From Methylomonas paludis (lineage in GTDB: Bacteria > Pseudomonadota > Gammaproteobacteria > Methylococcales > Methylomonadaceae), in NCBI RefSeq assembly GCF_018734325.1, contig NZ_CP073754.1:3596001-3660000 (forward strand): 64,000 nucleotides of DNA. Direction: 5' to 3'. Position 1 is the first letter of the stretch. Each line of letters starts with the position of its first letter. Positions 1 through 9,390 of this stretch are shown piece by piece. Below the pieces are notes generated by a model. The model was not told where the DNA came from. It searched no databases and saw only the letters and a program-made list of their open reading frames with translations. Made by a program: the position numbers and the translations under genes.

Positions 1-698
1 GTCATAATCGTACCTGCAAGCAAGATGCCGAGCATAACCACATAGTTTTTGGTATCGGGAATATGGCCAAGAAATGGCGAACGCACCACTTCAATAAAAT
101 AGCTGAAGGGATTGAGCCAGATAATTTCCATATTAACCGGTAAACGATCGGGTCTGAAAATAACCGGGCTGATAAAAAAAAGTAGTGGTAGCAGGGCGTT
201 GATCAGGTATTCCACATCACGAAAACGAGCGCCCAGCATACCCAGGAAATACATTATCCAAAACAGGTTAAAGATAACCAGCAGCAGACCAGGCAATGCC
301 AACCAGGTAATGGATTGCACGGGAAAATCGAAATACCAGACCACACCCAGCACAATCACCAGATTGTGCAGCAGATTGATAATTTGTCTGGCTAATGCTC
401 GTATCACAAAAAACCAGGCGGGTATGGCAACATTGCGTATCATGCCGGCCTGACGGATGAAGATCGTCGGCCCATCGCCTATGGCGCCGGCCACCAATTG
501 CCAGATGATCATGCCTATGGTCAACGAAGGCACGAAGCTGCGCATTTCTTCTTTAAGTAAAGTAGCCCAGACGATACTTAGGCCGAGCACCCCTACCAGA
601 TTGCCAAGAGTTAGCCATAAAGGGCCAAGGATGCTCTTTTTATATCTTGCGCGGGTGTCTGTCCAGGCCAGATAAAAAGCATTTTTTAGGAGTATCAA
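1..698 (-). CDS. ABC-2 type polysaccharide export permease (partial)
   Basis: Integral membrane permease of an ABC exporter for a surface polysaccharide (Wzm/KpsM/RfbA type). The reverse strand reads continuously from about 719 to 1 and runs off the window, so the C-terminus is missing. The N-terminal region contains DTRARYKKSILGPLW, the conserved loop of this family. It is followed by alternating hydrophobic segments, a LGARFRDVEYL-type loop and the late WLNPFSYFIEVVRSPFLG motif typical of ABC-2 exporters. No ATG is available: an in-frame TAG lies at 720-722 and the best start is TTG at 696-698, giving an N-terminus shorter than usual. A MITE-like repeat lies just upstream (781-904), so the 5' end may have been altered by its insertion. 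The neighbouring glycosyltransferase supports a polysaccharide role. The family call is firm; the start and the intactness of the gene are not. Confidence 0.75.
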   Translation of the reverse strand, partial: MILLKNAFYLAWTDTRARYKKSILGPLWLTLGNLVGVLGLSIVWATLLKEEMRSFVPSLTIGMIIWQLVAGAIGDGPTIFIRQAGMIRNVAIPAWFFVIRALARQIINLLHNLVIVLGVVWYFDFPVQSITWLALPGLLLVIFNLFWIMYFLGMLGARFRDVEYLINALLPLLFFISPVIFRPDRLPVNMEIIWLNPFSYFIEVVRSPFLGHIPDTKNYVVMLGILLAGTIM

Positions 699-780
699 GT
701 TTGCTAACCTTTTGAATGACTATATTATTGCGAATTCGGGTTTGGCTGCGCTTGGCGTGACTTCGATCAGAAAGCCAATC

Positions 781-904
781 CTGGTATGTACCAATCTTAT
801 TTTGATGAATAGGGCCTAGGATGCGCTGAACGCAGTGATGCGCCTCCAGAGTCGGCACATCCCGTTTTGGCGCATCCGTCAAAGTAATATTGGTCAACCA
901 CTAG
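781..904. repeat. MITE-like interspersed repeat, copy 1 (diverged)
   Basis: About 124 bp sharing the core GGATGCGCTGAACGCAGTGA and the right end GTCAAAGTAATATTGGTCAA with copies at 9195-9337 and 42394-42533. The right end closes with CTAG. The left end is more diverged (CTGGTATGTACC in place of CTAGTAGCTGACC). There is no credible reading frame. It lies in the 5' flank of the ABC permease. Confidence 0.7.
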
Positions 905-1160
905 TATGTCTGATGGGTTCAATTTCAGAGGAGACGTACCTGCTTGCCTTAAGAATAGGGCAATATAGATCACAATCCGCAGCCCAAAACGTCTAGATAT
1001 TCGTTGTAAATCCCACGCTTGAATCAGAACACTGCTATCACCGCAGCACAGTAAACATTAATTTATTACATGTTGTCAGGGGGTGGAAATGCCAAAATTT
1101 GGACGGCTAAGAATATCAGGTAATGAAGAAAATGTGTAGATTGCCTTACTGGAATCGCCG

Positions 1161-2327
1161 TCAAGTCGGCGTATTATGGATGTTATTTTGCTTGGAATGA
1201 CGGCGGGCGCTAAAGTTGGCTATGCCGTTGGCGAAATTTTCGGCCATTTTTTCAATGCTGTATGCTTCGCTGCTGAGCAAGGCATTGTGCTGTAGTAAAG
1301 TCAGTTTTTCCGGTGTGCTAAATGTGCTTACTACTAATTCGACATAGGCTTGTTGGTCAAACTCACATATCAAGCCGTTAAAGTCATGCTGCAAATAATC
1401 GATTTCGGGACTATGCTGGTTTTGCTTGGTGGTCAATAGCGGCAGACCTGCACAAAAGGCATCGAGGATGACTAAGCCTACCATGCCGGGATTTAATAAC
1501 ATTTCGGCGCATTTAAAAGCCAGACTCTTGGTTTTATTATTCAGCCAGCCGATAGGAATGATGAAATCATCGTGGCTGGCGTAGTTTGCTAAAGTGGTGC
1601 TTTCTTCACCGGTTCCGCCCACCAGTAACACAAATTTTGGCAATTTTTCTTTGATAGATTCGGCAGAGTTAAGTAAAAAATCGATTTTTTTATATTGATG
1701 TAAGCTACCGCAGAACAAGGCGATTTGGGCATCCTCGGCTATATTATATTGTTGTTTGAATGCCTGGATTTCAGCAGTACTGGTGTTTTGTAATGCTTGT
1801 TTAAACTCTAAGGTATCAATGCTGTTATTTAATACAGTGATATGATTTTTATTAAAATCAAGAGCCTGTAAATAATCAGCAACGCTTTGAGTGTAAGCAA
1901 ACCACCAATCGGTTTGTTTGGCCAATTTCTTTTTAAAAAATTCGTTAATGGAGTGGGGAGTGGCTTGACGGTTAAGGCCATGCCCCCAAAAGGCATACGG
2001 CTTATGTAGAATCCAGCGCAACACCAGTAGTAGATAATTATGCAGATGTTTATTGGCTTGTTCGGTAATCACTAAATCTGCCCACAAGATATGTTCGACG
2101 GCTTTGGGCAGTATGTGCAGCTTATTGGTAAATAACCAGTAGCTTTTTTCAAAAAAGCAAAAATTATTGTCGAGGATAATGTTGTCGCCGCGTAATTGCT
2201 CTTGGCGCGATGGAGTGCCGAAAACAATTCTTAATTCATGTCCTTGCTCAGTAAGCTGTTGATATAATAAAGTATACAGGCTGACCCGGTATACCTTTAA
2301 CATCGGTTGCAAAATAACAATTTTCAT
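1161..2327 (-). CDS. Glycosyltransferase family 4 protein
   Basis: 388-residue cytosolic or membrane-associated GT-B glycosyltransferase, probably transferring a sugar from a nucleotide donor during surface polysaccharide assembly. The N-terminus (MKIVILQPMLKVYRVSLYTLL) begins a Rossmann-like half. The donor-binding half starts near residue 200 (IALFCGSLHQYKKIDFLL, VLLVGGTGEE). The usual E(x7)E region appears as NPGMVGLVILDAFCAGLPLLTT: the second acidic position is Asp and the first is not Glu, a variant of the retaining-GT motif. It lies leftward upstream of the ABC exporter permease, separated by a repeat-containing spacer, which suggests both belong to an O-antigen, capsule or exopolysaccharide locus. 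Donor and acceptor cannot be told from sequence. Confidence 0.8.
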   Translation of the reverse strand: MKIVILQPMLKVYRVSLYTLLYQQLTEQGHELRIVFGTPSRQEQLRGDNIILDNNFCFFEKSYWLFTNKLHILPKAVEHILWADLVITEQANKHLHNYLLLVLRWILHKPYAFWGHGLNRQATPHSINEFFKKKLAKQTDWWFAYTQSVADYLQALDFNKNHITVLNNSIDTLEFKQALQNTSTAEIQAFKQQYNIAEDAQIALFCGSLHQYKKIDFLLNSAESIKEKLPKFVLLVGGTGEESTTLANYASHDDFIIPIGWLNNKTKSLAFKCAEMLLNPGMVGLVILDAFCAGLPLLTTKQNQHSPEIDYLQHDFNGLICEFDQQAYVELVVSTFSTPEKLTLLQHNALLSSEAYSIEKMAENFANGIANFSARRHSKQNNIHNTPT

Positions 2328-2956
2328 GAAAAATAGATAGTTAAGTGTATTGCAATAAGTTCGCAGGCATTGTTATTCCGTTAAATGTGATCAGATGAGT
2401 CACTCCATTTTAGGTTCGACGGGCATATCACCGATACATTCGATGGGTTGCCAACAATGGCTGGACTCAAGAAATCCTTGTTGATTTCGCGCTAGGCACT
2501 TAACAAAATTGTAATATTTATATTTAAATTTTAGATAAAAAATGGGGTATTTGAGATTATAGTAACGGAATTTTATTTGTGCAAATACTTTAACTAATAA
2601 ATTTGAGCCCATTGTTCAATTTCAAGCAAAACTTAATCAGCTGGTTTTAGGCTTAAAAGTGGCTATGATGTTTAAGTTGAGAATATCCTTGAGCTATGCG
2701 CCAAGCAAGGACGTTCCCCCTTTAAAAAAAAGGGCTTAGGAAAGTTTCCCTAAGATATTTAAACCCAAAAACCAGCCATTGCCAATTCAAGGTTAAAAGC
2801 GCAGACAACTTTAAATAATGAGAGTTCCCTAATACGTCAAATTAATGACAGCGGTGCATGGCATTGCGTCAGTTTTGCTATGTTGGCCGCGAAACAAATT
2901 TTTGGCAATTACTTGATTTTTCAAATGAATATGGTTTTTAATATTAACCTGATGGA
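2328..2956. other. 629-bp intergenic region, AT-rich, with inverted repeats
   Basis: No gene could be supported. A 70-codon leftward frame (2400-2612) has low-complexity aromatic/lysine content and no family signature. Between about 2637 and 2785 there is an imperfect inverted repeat: GCTGGTTTTAGGCTTA on the left against AAACCCAAAAACCAGC on the right. It encloses two smaller hairpins, CCCTTT/AAAGGG and CTTAGG/CCTAAG. This could be a decayed palindromic element or a structured promoter region between the divergently transcribed glycosyltransferase and MEKHLA genes. Confidence 0.4.
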
Positions 2957-3493
2957 ATGGGCGCACTGTTTGTACCCATCCGGATAGCTAAACCAACAAC
3001 TATGTCTACTTTGCCAGCTCAATTTTCCGCTATACCTTGTCCTGCAAACCATTATTACTCGGCACATATAGATTTATTGCTGGATAGTTATCAGCGCTCG
3101 CTAAACGCTTCATTATTGTCTGCAGTTGGCTGTGATGCTTTGGCTCAGCAGGTATTTGCGGCTGACTTTGTGCTGGTTTCACATAACTCTGATGCCGATC
3201 CCTTGTTTAATTATGCCAATTTGACTGCACTGAGCTTATTTGAATTTAGCTGGAACGAGTTTATCGGCATGCCTTCCCGATGTTCTGCTGAACCGGTGTT
3301 GCAGGCAGAACGCGAGCGTTTGCTGGCTGAAGTGACAGCAAAGGGTTTTATCGATAATTATTCAGGGGTTCGTATCAGTAAGTCTGGCCGCCGTTTTAAA
3401 ATTCAGCAGGCTGTGGTCTGGAATGTTTTTGATGCTCAGCAAAATTATTATGGTCAAGCGGCTTGTTTTAAGGACTGGTTTTTTCTGTCCTGA
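2957..3493 (+). CDS. MEKHLA domain-containing protein
   Basis: 178-residue soluble protein carrying a MEKHLA domain, a PAS-related fold found alone in bacteria and at the C-terminus of plant class III HD-Zip proteins. Diagnostic stretches are FVLVSHNSDADPLFNYAN, a Leu-Phe-Glu-rich helix (ALSLFEFSWNEF), the PSRCSAEP loop, and the terminal FIDNYSGVRISKSGRRFKI with VVWNVFD and GQAACF. The ligand and role are unknown; sensing of a small molecule or redox state is a guess. The start at 2957 gives a 15-residue leader; an alternative ATG at 3002 would begin at MSTLPAQ. Neither has a strong ribosome-binding site. The gene stands alone, about 300 bp upstream of uppP. Confidence 0.8.
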   Translation: MGALFVPIRIAKPTTMSTLPAQFSAIPCPANHYYSAHIDLLLDSYQRSLNASLLSAVGCDALAQQVFAADFVLVSHNSDADPLFNYANLTALSLFEFSWNEFIGMPSRCSAEPVLQAERERLLAEVTAKGFIDNYSGVRISKSGRRFKIQQAVVWNVFDAQQNYYGQAACFKDWFFLS

Positions 3494-3796
3494 TAGGCGG
3501 CTTAGATTTTAGTTATGTCTTGAGGTGTAGCTGACAAGCATTTTTATCGGCTTGAAGCCGGTAAACTTGGGGTTGAGTTCACCTTGTGATTGATATTTGG
3601 ACTATAATCCCGCAAGTTTTGGGGTGTTTATACACCGGCCGGTCGGGTTTTATTGGCATTTTGGCTGTTCAGGGTTGGGGTGCGAATTTTGCCGATCATG
3701 ATGGTCGGCTAGTTGCTTTTGTCCTGTCGTCTTATTTTCAGCAAGCAGCCGACGGCTGTTTGTAAAATCTTTCTTTCACAACCACGCCTATTGAGT

Positions 3797-4624
3797 ATGG
3801 ATATTACACTGATTGTTAAAGCTTTGATTCTTGGTATTGTTGAAGGACTTACCGAGTTTTTGCCCATATCCAGCACCGGACATTTGATATTGGCCGGGGA
3901 TTTACTGGAATTTAATGATGAAAAAGCCAAGCTGTTCACTATCGTGATTCAGGTGGGCGCCATATTGGCGATTTGTTGGGAATACCGGCGCAAGATCGGC
4001 AGCGTATTGTCCGGCCTGTTTTCTGAACGTCAGTCCCAAAAATTTGTGTTGAACTTGCTTATTGCTTTTTTGCCGTTGGCTATATTGGGTCTGTTGTTTG
4101 GCAAGCATATAAAAGCTTTGCTGTTTAAACCCTTGCCGGTGGCGCTGGCTTTTATTGTTGGTGCTTTTGTGATTATCTGGGCTGAGAAGCGCGAGCATAA
4201 GGTTCGGGTACTGGAAGTGGATGATTTAAGTCCACTGGATGCGTTAAAACTGGGTCTTGCTCAGGCTTTTGCGCTGATTCCGGGCACTTCGCGTTCAGGC
4301 GCTACCATTATCGGTGGTTTATTATTTGGTTTGTCGCGCAAGGCTGCTACCGAATTTTCATTTTTTCTGGCAATTCCGACCCTGATAATGGCGAGTGCCT
4401 ACGATTTATACAAGCACCGGGATTTGCTGAATCTGGAAAATGATGCTCTGCATTTCCTCGTGGGTCTGGTCGCAGCGTTTATCAGCGCTCTGCTGGCGGT
4501 CAAAGGCTTGCTGCGCTATATAAGCCATCATAATTTTATAATTTTTGCCTGGTATCGGATTGTGTTTGGTTTGGCTGTGATTGCTACGGCCTATAGCGGT
4601 CTGGTGCACTGGACTGTCGATTAA
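3797..4624 (+). CDS. uppP: Undecaprenyl-diphosphatase UppP (BacA)
   Basis: Membrane enzyme that dephosphorylates undecaprenyl diphosphate to recycle the lipid carrier for peptidoglycan and surface polysaccharides; overproduction gives bacitracin resistance. From ATG 3797 the product is 275 residues, the family's usual length. Both signature motifs are present: [19 protein letters not shown] near residues 16-34, and [20 protein letters not shown] near residue 160. These hold the catalytic Glu/Ser/Arg set. About eight hydrophobic segments follow the expected topology. A longer frame opens at 3713, but its first 28 residues do not match the family, so the internal ATG is preferred. It is separated from the next gene by about 120 bp. 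Confidence 0.96.
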   Translation: MDITLIVKALILGIVEGLTEFLPISSTGHLILAGDLLEFNDEKAKLFTIVIQVGAILAICWEYRRKIGSVLSGLFSERQSQKFVLNLLIAFLPLAILGLLFGKHIKALLFKPLPVALAFIVGAFVIIWAEKREHKVRVLEVDDLSPLDALKLGLAQAFALIPGTSRSGATIIGGLLFGLSRKAATEFSFFLAIPTLIMASAYDLYKHRDLLNLENDALHFLVGLVAAFISALLAVKGLLRYISHHNFIIFAWYRIVFGLAVIATAYSGLVHWTVD

Positions 4625-4746
4625 GGGCTTATCCGGTTACCGCTGTGCAGGTTGGGCACAGTTGAGTGGCGTTGATTAGCCGACATCTCTGGCCTGATTA
4701 AGGCTGTCGGTTAAAATAATTATAATTTGTGAGTTAAGGGTAGTTT

Positions 4747-5712
4747 ATGGCATTGCCGCTATTGATGATAGTTATTGGGTTAATCATATTGGTCTGGAGT
4801 GCCGATTTATTTGTGGATGGGGCGGCGATCATTTCCCGCTATCTGGGAATTCCACCGCTGCTGATAGGCATGGTGGTGATTGGTTTTGGTACCTCAGCCC
4901 CGGAATTGGCGGTTTCGGCTATTTCTGCCTGGCAAGGCAATCCGGGGCTTGCTTTGGGTAATGCCTATGGTTCCAATATCACCAATATTGCTTTAATTTT
5001 GGGTTCGGCAGCATTGATTAAGCCGATTGTTGTGCATTCCCAAGTGTTGAAAAAAGAATTGCCGCTGCTGTTTCTGGTCACAGTATTTGTGCTACTGCTG
5101 ATTGTAGACGGCGAATTGACGCGTCTGGATGCGGTGGCATTTTTGCTGGTGTTTGCCGGGCTGATGTTCTGGATGATACGCCAGGGATTAAAGCAAAATA
5201 CCGATACGCTAGGCCTGGAGGTAACTGAAGAATTGGATGAACATCCGATATCAAGCGGGCAGGCCTGGTTCTGGCTGGGCAGTGGTCTGGTGTTGCTGGT
5301 GCTGAGTTCCCGGCTGCTGGTATGGGGTGCGGTGACTATTGCACAAAGTCTGGGGGTCAGTGATTTGGTTATTGGTTTAACCATAGTGGCGGTAGGCACT
5401 TCTTTACCGGAACTGGCATCCTCTCTTATTGCCGCCGGTAAGGGCGAAGATGATCTGGCTTTGGGTAATATCATTGGTTCCAATTTTTTTAACACTCTGG
5501 CGGTGGTCGGTCTGGCCGGGGTAATTCATCCCATGAATATTCCTCATGAAATTGTTTATCGCGACTGGCCGTTGATGGCAGTGCTGACAGCATCGCTGTT
5601 TTTGTTTGGCCGTGGCGCCAATGGCCGGATCAATCGGCTGGAAGGCGGCGCGTTGGTGGCGGTCTACAGCGCTTATACCCTTTATCTGATTAATTCAGTA
5701 GTGGGGGGCTGA
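4747..5712 (+). CDS. Calcium/sodium antiporter, YrbG/CaCA family
   Basis: 321-residue inner-membrane cation exchanger. The two inverted alpha-repeats characteristic of the CaCA superfamily are clear: GFGTSAPELAVSAI with GNAYGSNITNIALILG in the first half, and AVGTSLPELASSLIAAG with ALGNIIGSNFFNTLAVVG in the second. The GTSxPE acidic residues are the ion ligands. About ten hydrophobic segments are visible. The start has a good ribosome-binding site (AAGGG). Its stop is followed after a single base by the ATG of the HpnN-type gene, so the two are probably co-transcribed. The ion exchanged in vivo (Ca2+, or another cation against Na+ or H+) cannot be read from sequence. Confidence 0.93.
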   Translation: MALPLLMIVIGLIILVWSADLFVDGAAIISRYLGIPPLLIGMVVIGFGTSAPELAVSAISAWQGNPGLALGNAYGSNITNIALILGSAALIKPIVVHSQVLKKELPLLFLVTVFVLLLIVDGELTRLDAVAFLLVFAGLMFWMIRQGLKQNTDTLGLEVTEELDEHPISSGQAWFWLGSGLVLLVLSSRLLVWGAVTIAQSLGVSDLVIGLTIVAVGTSLPELASSLIAAGKGEDDLALGNIIGSNFFNTLAVVGLAGVIHPMNIPHEIVYRDWPLMAVLTASLFLFGRGANGRINRLEGGALVAVYSAYTLYLINSVVGG

Positions 5713-5713
5713 T

Positions 5714-8401
5714 ATGTCTGCAGTCAATCGTTTCAGCAAACTGGCTTTTCATTGGGCAAACTGGCTGTTGTATTCGCCGGGCCTGCTATTGTTGGCAATT
5801 TTCGGTCTGGCCTACGCGGCAGCTATTTATACCGGCAATCATTTAACCGTCAATACCGATACAGCCGAACTCATTGCGCCTAATGCCCCGTTTCAAAAAA
5901 ACCGGCGTAATTTTGAAAAATCCTTCAATCAGGAAATGCATACCTTATTGCTGGTGGTGGAGTCTTCCAGTCCGGAGTTGACCAAAGCCGCAGCGCAACG
6001 TCTGGCCCGTGAGTTACGTTCAGATACTGAGCATTTCACCAAAACCTACCGGCCTGATGAAAATCCGTTTTATCATCGCAATGGATTGTTGTATCTGGGA
6101 ACTGATAAATTACAGGATTTTTCAATCACCCTGGCCCAGGCTCAGCCTTTTATTGGCCGTATTTCCCAAGATCCCAGTCTCAACGGATTTTTCTCAATTT
6201 TTGAAGATGCCTTAAATGCGGAAACCAAAACCCAGGAAGTACCGATAGATTTATTTTCCTTAATCGATAAAGTCAGCACCTCTTTGCACCATACCCTGAA
6301 TGGTGAAACGGATTTATTGTCCTGGCAAAAGCTGATCGCCGAAAACAATATCAGCAAGGAACAGTCCGATAAGGCCTTTATAATGGTCACGCCAAAATTT
6401 GATTATAGCCAGATTCTGCCGGTGGAACCGGCGATCAAGGTGATCCGACAGGCGATTACTAAAATTCAGGATCCTAATTTGCCGGAAGTTAAAGTTTGGA
6501 TTACCGGTGAAGTGGGTTTGGAACACGACGAAATGGCCGGGATGAGTCAGGGTACTTTTACCGCCAGTATCTTTTCCATTGTTTTGGTATTGCTGATTCT
6601 ATTACTGGCTTACCGCTCCTGGCTGCTGACCTTTGCTACTTTGATAACACTGGGTCTGGGCATGATTTTCTGCGGCCTGTTTGCGGCGGTAGCGGTTAAA
6701 CAGCTCAATCTTATTTCAGTGGCATTTGCCGTATCCAATATTGGTTTGGGGGTGGAATATGCTATTCATTTTTGTTTACGTTATCGGGACAATTTAGATA
6801 CTCACGGCAGTGACAAGGTTAAGGCGATACGCGAAGCCCTGTTGACCACCAGTCCATCTCTGATGTTATGTGCAGTGACCACCTCAATTGGTTTGTATGC
6901 CTTTATTCCTACCGAGTATCAGGGCATATCCGAATTGGGACTATTGGCCGGTACCAGTTTATTTATTTGTTTATTCGTTACCTTGACAGTGTTACCGGTA
7001 CTGTTAAAAATTTTACCGGCGCCGCCTATTCACGATTTGCACGGCAAACAGCCAGGTGCCTCAATAATTTCAGATGGTTTTGCCCGGCTTACCCTGCATT
7101 ATGCCAAGCCCATTACCTTTATTACCGCAATCGCGGCGCTGGTGGCGGTTTATTTTGTGTTTCAGGTTAAGACTGATTTTAATCCTATCAACCTGCGCGA
7201 CCCGAATACTGAATCGGTAATAGCTTTTAAGGAGTTGATGAAAACCAGGGAAACTTCGCCGATGACCCTGACGGTGCTGGCGAAAAATGCTGATGAAGCG
7301 CGGGAAATGCAGAAAAAGCTAAATCAGTTGCCCAGTGTTAACAATACGGTCAGCCTGTTTGATTTTGTGCCGCAACAACAGGAAGATAAACTGGCCATCA
7401 TTGATGAAATGGCGCTTACTTTAGGTTTTAAAAGCACTACTTTCCCCATTCTGAAAAGCGGTACCGATCCTATTCCAGCCATTAATCGCATGATTACGGC
7501 TATCGATAATAATGTGCCTAAAAAAACCAATCAGGCTGAAATTAAGGCGTTATTGAGTTTCAAAAAAGAGTTGCAGGATGTTTTATTAGAGCTGGATGCG
7601 CGTTTGCCGCCGGATCGCGGTATGTTTATCGATAAAATTCAGACTTCACTGTTGGGTACGCTGCCCAGTGTCATGAATGAATTGCTGACCAGTTTTAAAG
7701 CAGAGGAAGTACAGATCGACACCTTACCGGCAGAAATTAAAGAGCGCTGGTTAAGCAAAGACGGCTGGTATCGCATCCAGATTTTCCCGAAACAGGATTT
7801 AAATAATCTGAGTAATTTGCAGACCTTTATTCTGGATGTGCAGGCTATCGCCCCGGATGCCACTGATTTGCCGGTGATGTATTGGGAATCCATGAAAGCA
7901 GTGATAGACTCATTTCAGGAGGCCATTATCATTGCGCTGGTCACTATTGCCCTGTTATTGCTGATTACCCGTCGCAGTATCGTGGATACGGTATTGGTGA
8001 TGACCCCACTGGTGCTGGCCGGTCTGTTTACCATGGCGAGCACGGTATTTACCGGCACACCGATTAATTTTGCCAATATTATTGCCTTGCCTTTACTGAT
8101 GGGTTTAGGTGTAGATAATGGCATACACATGGTGGAAAAACTGCATCATTCATTAGCAGAAGATCAAAATATTTACCAGTCGAGTACCGCCAGAGGTATG
8201 TTTTACGGCGCGTTAACCACCATATCCAGTTTTATCGGCCTGGCATTTTCTCCACATCAAGGCATTTCCAGTATGGGTTTGGTGATCACCATCGGCATAT
8301 TCTGGATCATGACCTGTACTTTTATTGTTTTACCTGCTTTGAGTAAGCTGGTGCTCAAAGTTGATCAGCCCGCCAAGGTTTCCGCAACCGCCGGGATTTA
8401 A
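5714..8401 (+). CDS. hpnN: MMPL/RND family transporter, hopanoid exporter HpnN type
   Basis: 895-residue inner-membrane RND-superfamily protein of the MMPL class, closest in layout to HpnN, which moves hopanoids to the outer membrane. There is one N-terminal transmembrane helix (residues ~18-40), a large periplasmic loop starting VNTDTAELIAPNAPFQKN, then a five- or six-helix bundle with NIGLGVEYAIHFCLRYRDN. A second helix, second periplasmic domain (NPINLRDPNTESVIAF) and second bundle with MGLGVDNGIHMVEKLHHS complete the duplicated architecture. The two GxG(V)xxxIH segments are the RND helix-4 signature. Start is ATG one base after the antiporter stop. A perfect 11-bp hairpin follows the stop. 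The hopanoid substrate is inferred from similarity; other lipids are possible. Confidence 0.85.
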   Translation: MSAVNRFSKLAFHWANWLLYSPGLLLLAIFGLAYAAAIYTGNHLTVNTDTAELIAPNAPFQKNRRNFEKSFNQEMHTLLLVVESSSPELTKAAAQRLARELRSDTEHFTKTYRPDENPFYHRNGLLYLGTDKLQDFSITLAQAQPFIGRISQDPSLNGFFSIFEDALNAETKTQEVPIDLFSLIDKVSTSLHHTLNGETDLLSWQKLIAENNISKEQSDKAFIMVTPKFDYSQILPVEPAIKVIRQAITKIQDPNLPEVKVWITGEVGLEHDEMAGMSQGTFTASIFSIVLVLLILLLAYRSWLLTFATLITLGLGMIFCGLFAAVAVKQLNLISVAFAVSNIGLGVEYAIHFCLRYRDNLDTHGSDKVKAIREALLTTSPSLMLCAVTTSIGLYAFIPTEYQGISELGLLAGTSLFICLFVTLTVLPVLLKILPAPPIHDLHGKQPGASIISDGFARLTLHYAKPITFITAIAALVAVYFVFQVKTDFNPINLRDPNTESVIAFKELMKTRETSPMTLTVLAKNADEAREMQKKLNQLPSVNNTVSLFDFVPQQQEDKLAIIDEMALTLGFKSTTFPILKSGTDPIPAINRMITAIDNNVPKKTNQAEIKALLSFKKELQDVLLELDARLPPDRGMFIDKIQTSLLGTLPSVMNELLTSFKAEEVQIDTLPAEIKERWLSKDGWYRIQIFPKQDLNNLSNLQTFILDVQAIAPDATDLPVMYWESMKAVIDSFQEAIIIALVTIALLLLITRRSIVDTVLVMTPLVLAGLFTMASTVFTGTPINFANIIALPLLMGLGVDNGIHMVEKLHHSLAEDQNIYQSSTARGMFYGALTTISSFIGLAFSPHQGISSMGLVITIGIFWIMTCTFIVLPALSKLVLKVDQPAKVSATAGI

Positions 8402-8413
8402 CAGACCGACTGC

Positions 8414-8444
8414 CCGCGTGAGCATCGTTTTTGTGCTCACGCGG
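8414..8444 (+). terminator. Hairpin after hpnN
   Basis: Perfect 11-bp inverted repeat CCGCGTGAGCA / TGCTCACGCGG with a 9-nt T-rich loop, starting 13 bp past the hpnN stop codon. It lacks a downstream T-run, so it may be a terminator, a pausing site or a 3'-end stabiliser. Confidence 0.45.
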
Positions 8445-8585
8445 AATACTAAAATTCCATCTCCATCAATCGCATTTGCTCAGGGAAACGATTAAATATC
8501 TGGCGGCAAATCCAACAGATCAACTACACTATAGGCTCTCAACAAAAACAATAAAAGATAATAAACAGACTTGGGGGAGGACAGT

Positions 8586-9164
8586 ATGAAAAAATTTTTT
8601 AACTATACGTTGATCGGGGTTCTGGCTTTTATTCCGATTATGGTGATAGTGCAGATAGTGCTATTTGTAAAAGATAGGTTGGCCGATTTATTTCAGTTTG
8701 TTTATGGATACTCGGATAATTATCTGGTCACCTTTTTATTATTTGCATCCAGTTTTGCCTTGATCACTTATGTGGGGCATAGAGTCAGTCAAGGGCGATT
8801 TTCCATTATTGCCGGTTTCGAAGCCTTAATTGAGCGTATTCCATTATTAAGTACGATATATCGGGTCACCAAGAAATTGGTGAATATGATAGCCGGGCAT
8901 CAATTGCATGAACCGCGCGAAGTGGTTTATGTAGAATATCCCAAAGAGGGTATTTGGGTGCCGGCATATGTCACCAATAAGATTGATGATCGTTATGTAT
9001 TGTTTGTGCCCACCTCACCTAATCCAACTTCCGGTTTTGCCGTGATTATTCATGAGAGTAAAATCATTAAATCGGAAATGAGCATAGAGCAGGTTACCAG
9101 CTTTATTATCAGTGTCGGTGCAGATTTTGAGAAAGTCGCTGAAATCAAAAAACTGCCTTCCTAG
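8586..9164 (+). CDS. DUF502 family membrane protein
   Basis: 192-residue inner-membrane protein of the DUF502 family. Two hydrophobic segments (residues ~8-28 and ~46-64) precede a soluble C-terminal domain. The family's conserved core is visible: IPLLSTIYRVTKKL, then VVYVEYPKEGIW and LFVPTSPNPTSGFAVII. The ATG at 8586 has a strong ribosome-binding site (GGGGGAGGA) six bases upstream, so it is preferred to the start of the longer frame at 8571. No biochemical function is established for the family; a role in cell-envelope homeostasis is often suspected because of envelope neighbours, here HpnN. It probably has its own promoter, being separated from hpnN by about 180 bp and a hairpin. Confidence 0.9.
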   Translation: MKKFFNYTLIGVLAFIPIMVIVQIVLFVKDRLADLFQFVYGYSDNYLVTFLLFASSFALITYVGHRVSQGRFSIIAGFEALIERIPLLSTIYRVTKKLVNMIAGHQLHEPREVVYVEYPKEGIWVPAYVTNKIDDRYVLFVPTSPNPTSGFAVIIHESKIIKSEMSIEQVTSFIISVGADFEKVAEIKKLPS

Positions 9165-9194
9165 ATAGATTGATGCCGGGGCCTTACCAACTAA

Positions 9195-9337
9195 CTAGTA
9201 GAGTAGCAATCTTATTTTGACGGATACGGCGTAGGATGCGCTGAACGCAGTGATGCGCATCAATCGTGAACCATGCACCTGCAGAAGTCGGCACATCCTC
9301 TGGCGCTGCCGTCTAAGTAATGTTGGTCAACCACTAG
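9195..9337. repeat. MITE-like interspersed repeat, copy 2
   Basis: 143 bp bounded by CTAG at both ends. The imperfect terminal inverted repeats contain TATTTTGACGG on the left and CCGTCTAAGTAATG...GGTCAACCACTAG on the right. The core GCGTAGGATGCGCTGAACGC is shared with the copies at 781-904 and 42394-42533. It lies directly downstream of the DUF502 gene and has no convincing coding content. Confidence 0.8.
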
Positions 9338-9390
9338 CGAGCGAAGGCACTAATCAGTTGCCAAAACCAATACGTACCCAGCCTTAAATT

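Noticed and set aside
112-675. Two rightward frames over the first 700 bp
   Set aside because: Shadow frames of the leftward ABC-2 permease, whose translation carries clear family motifs.
640-897. Leftward 85-codon frame beginning MTNITLTDAPKR
   Set aside because: It is translation of the MITE-like repeat (the same MTNITLT start occurs at the 42394 copy) running antisense-adjacent into the permease; no independent protein signal.
2400-2612. 70-codon leftward frame
   Set aside because: Low-complexity aromatic/lysine content from AT-rich DNA, no ribosome-binding site and no family resemblance.
8450-8520. Leftward short frame reading WICRQIFNRFPEQMRLMEMEF between hpnN and the DUF502 gene
   Set aside because: Protein-like tail, but only about 24 codons after a stop and without a start; at most an old remnant, not enough to annotate.
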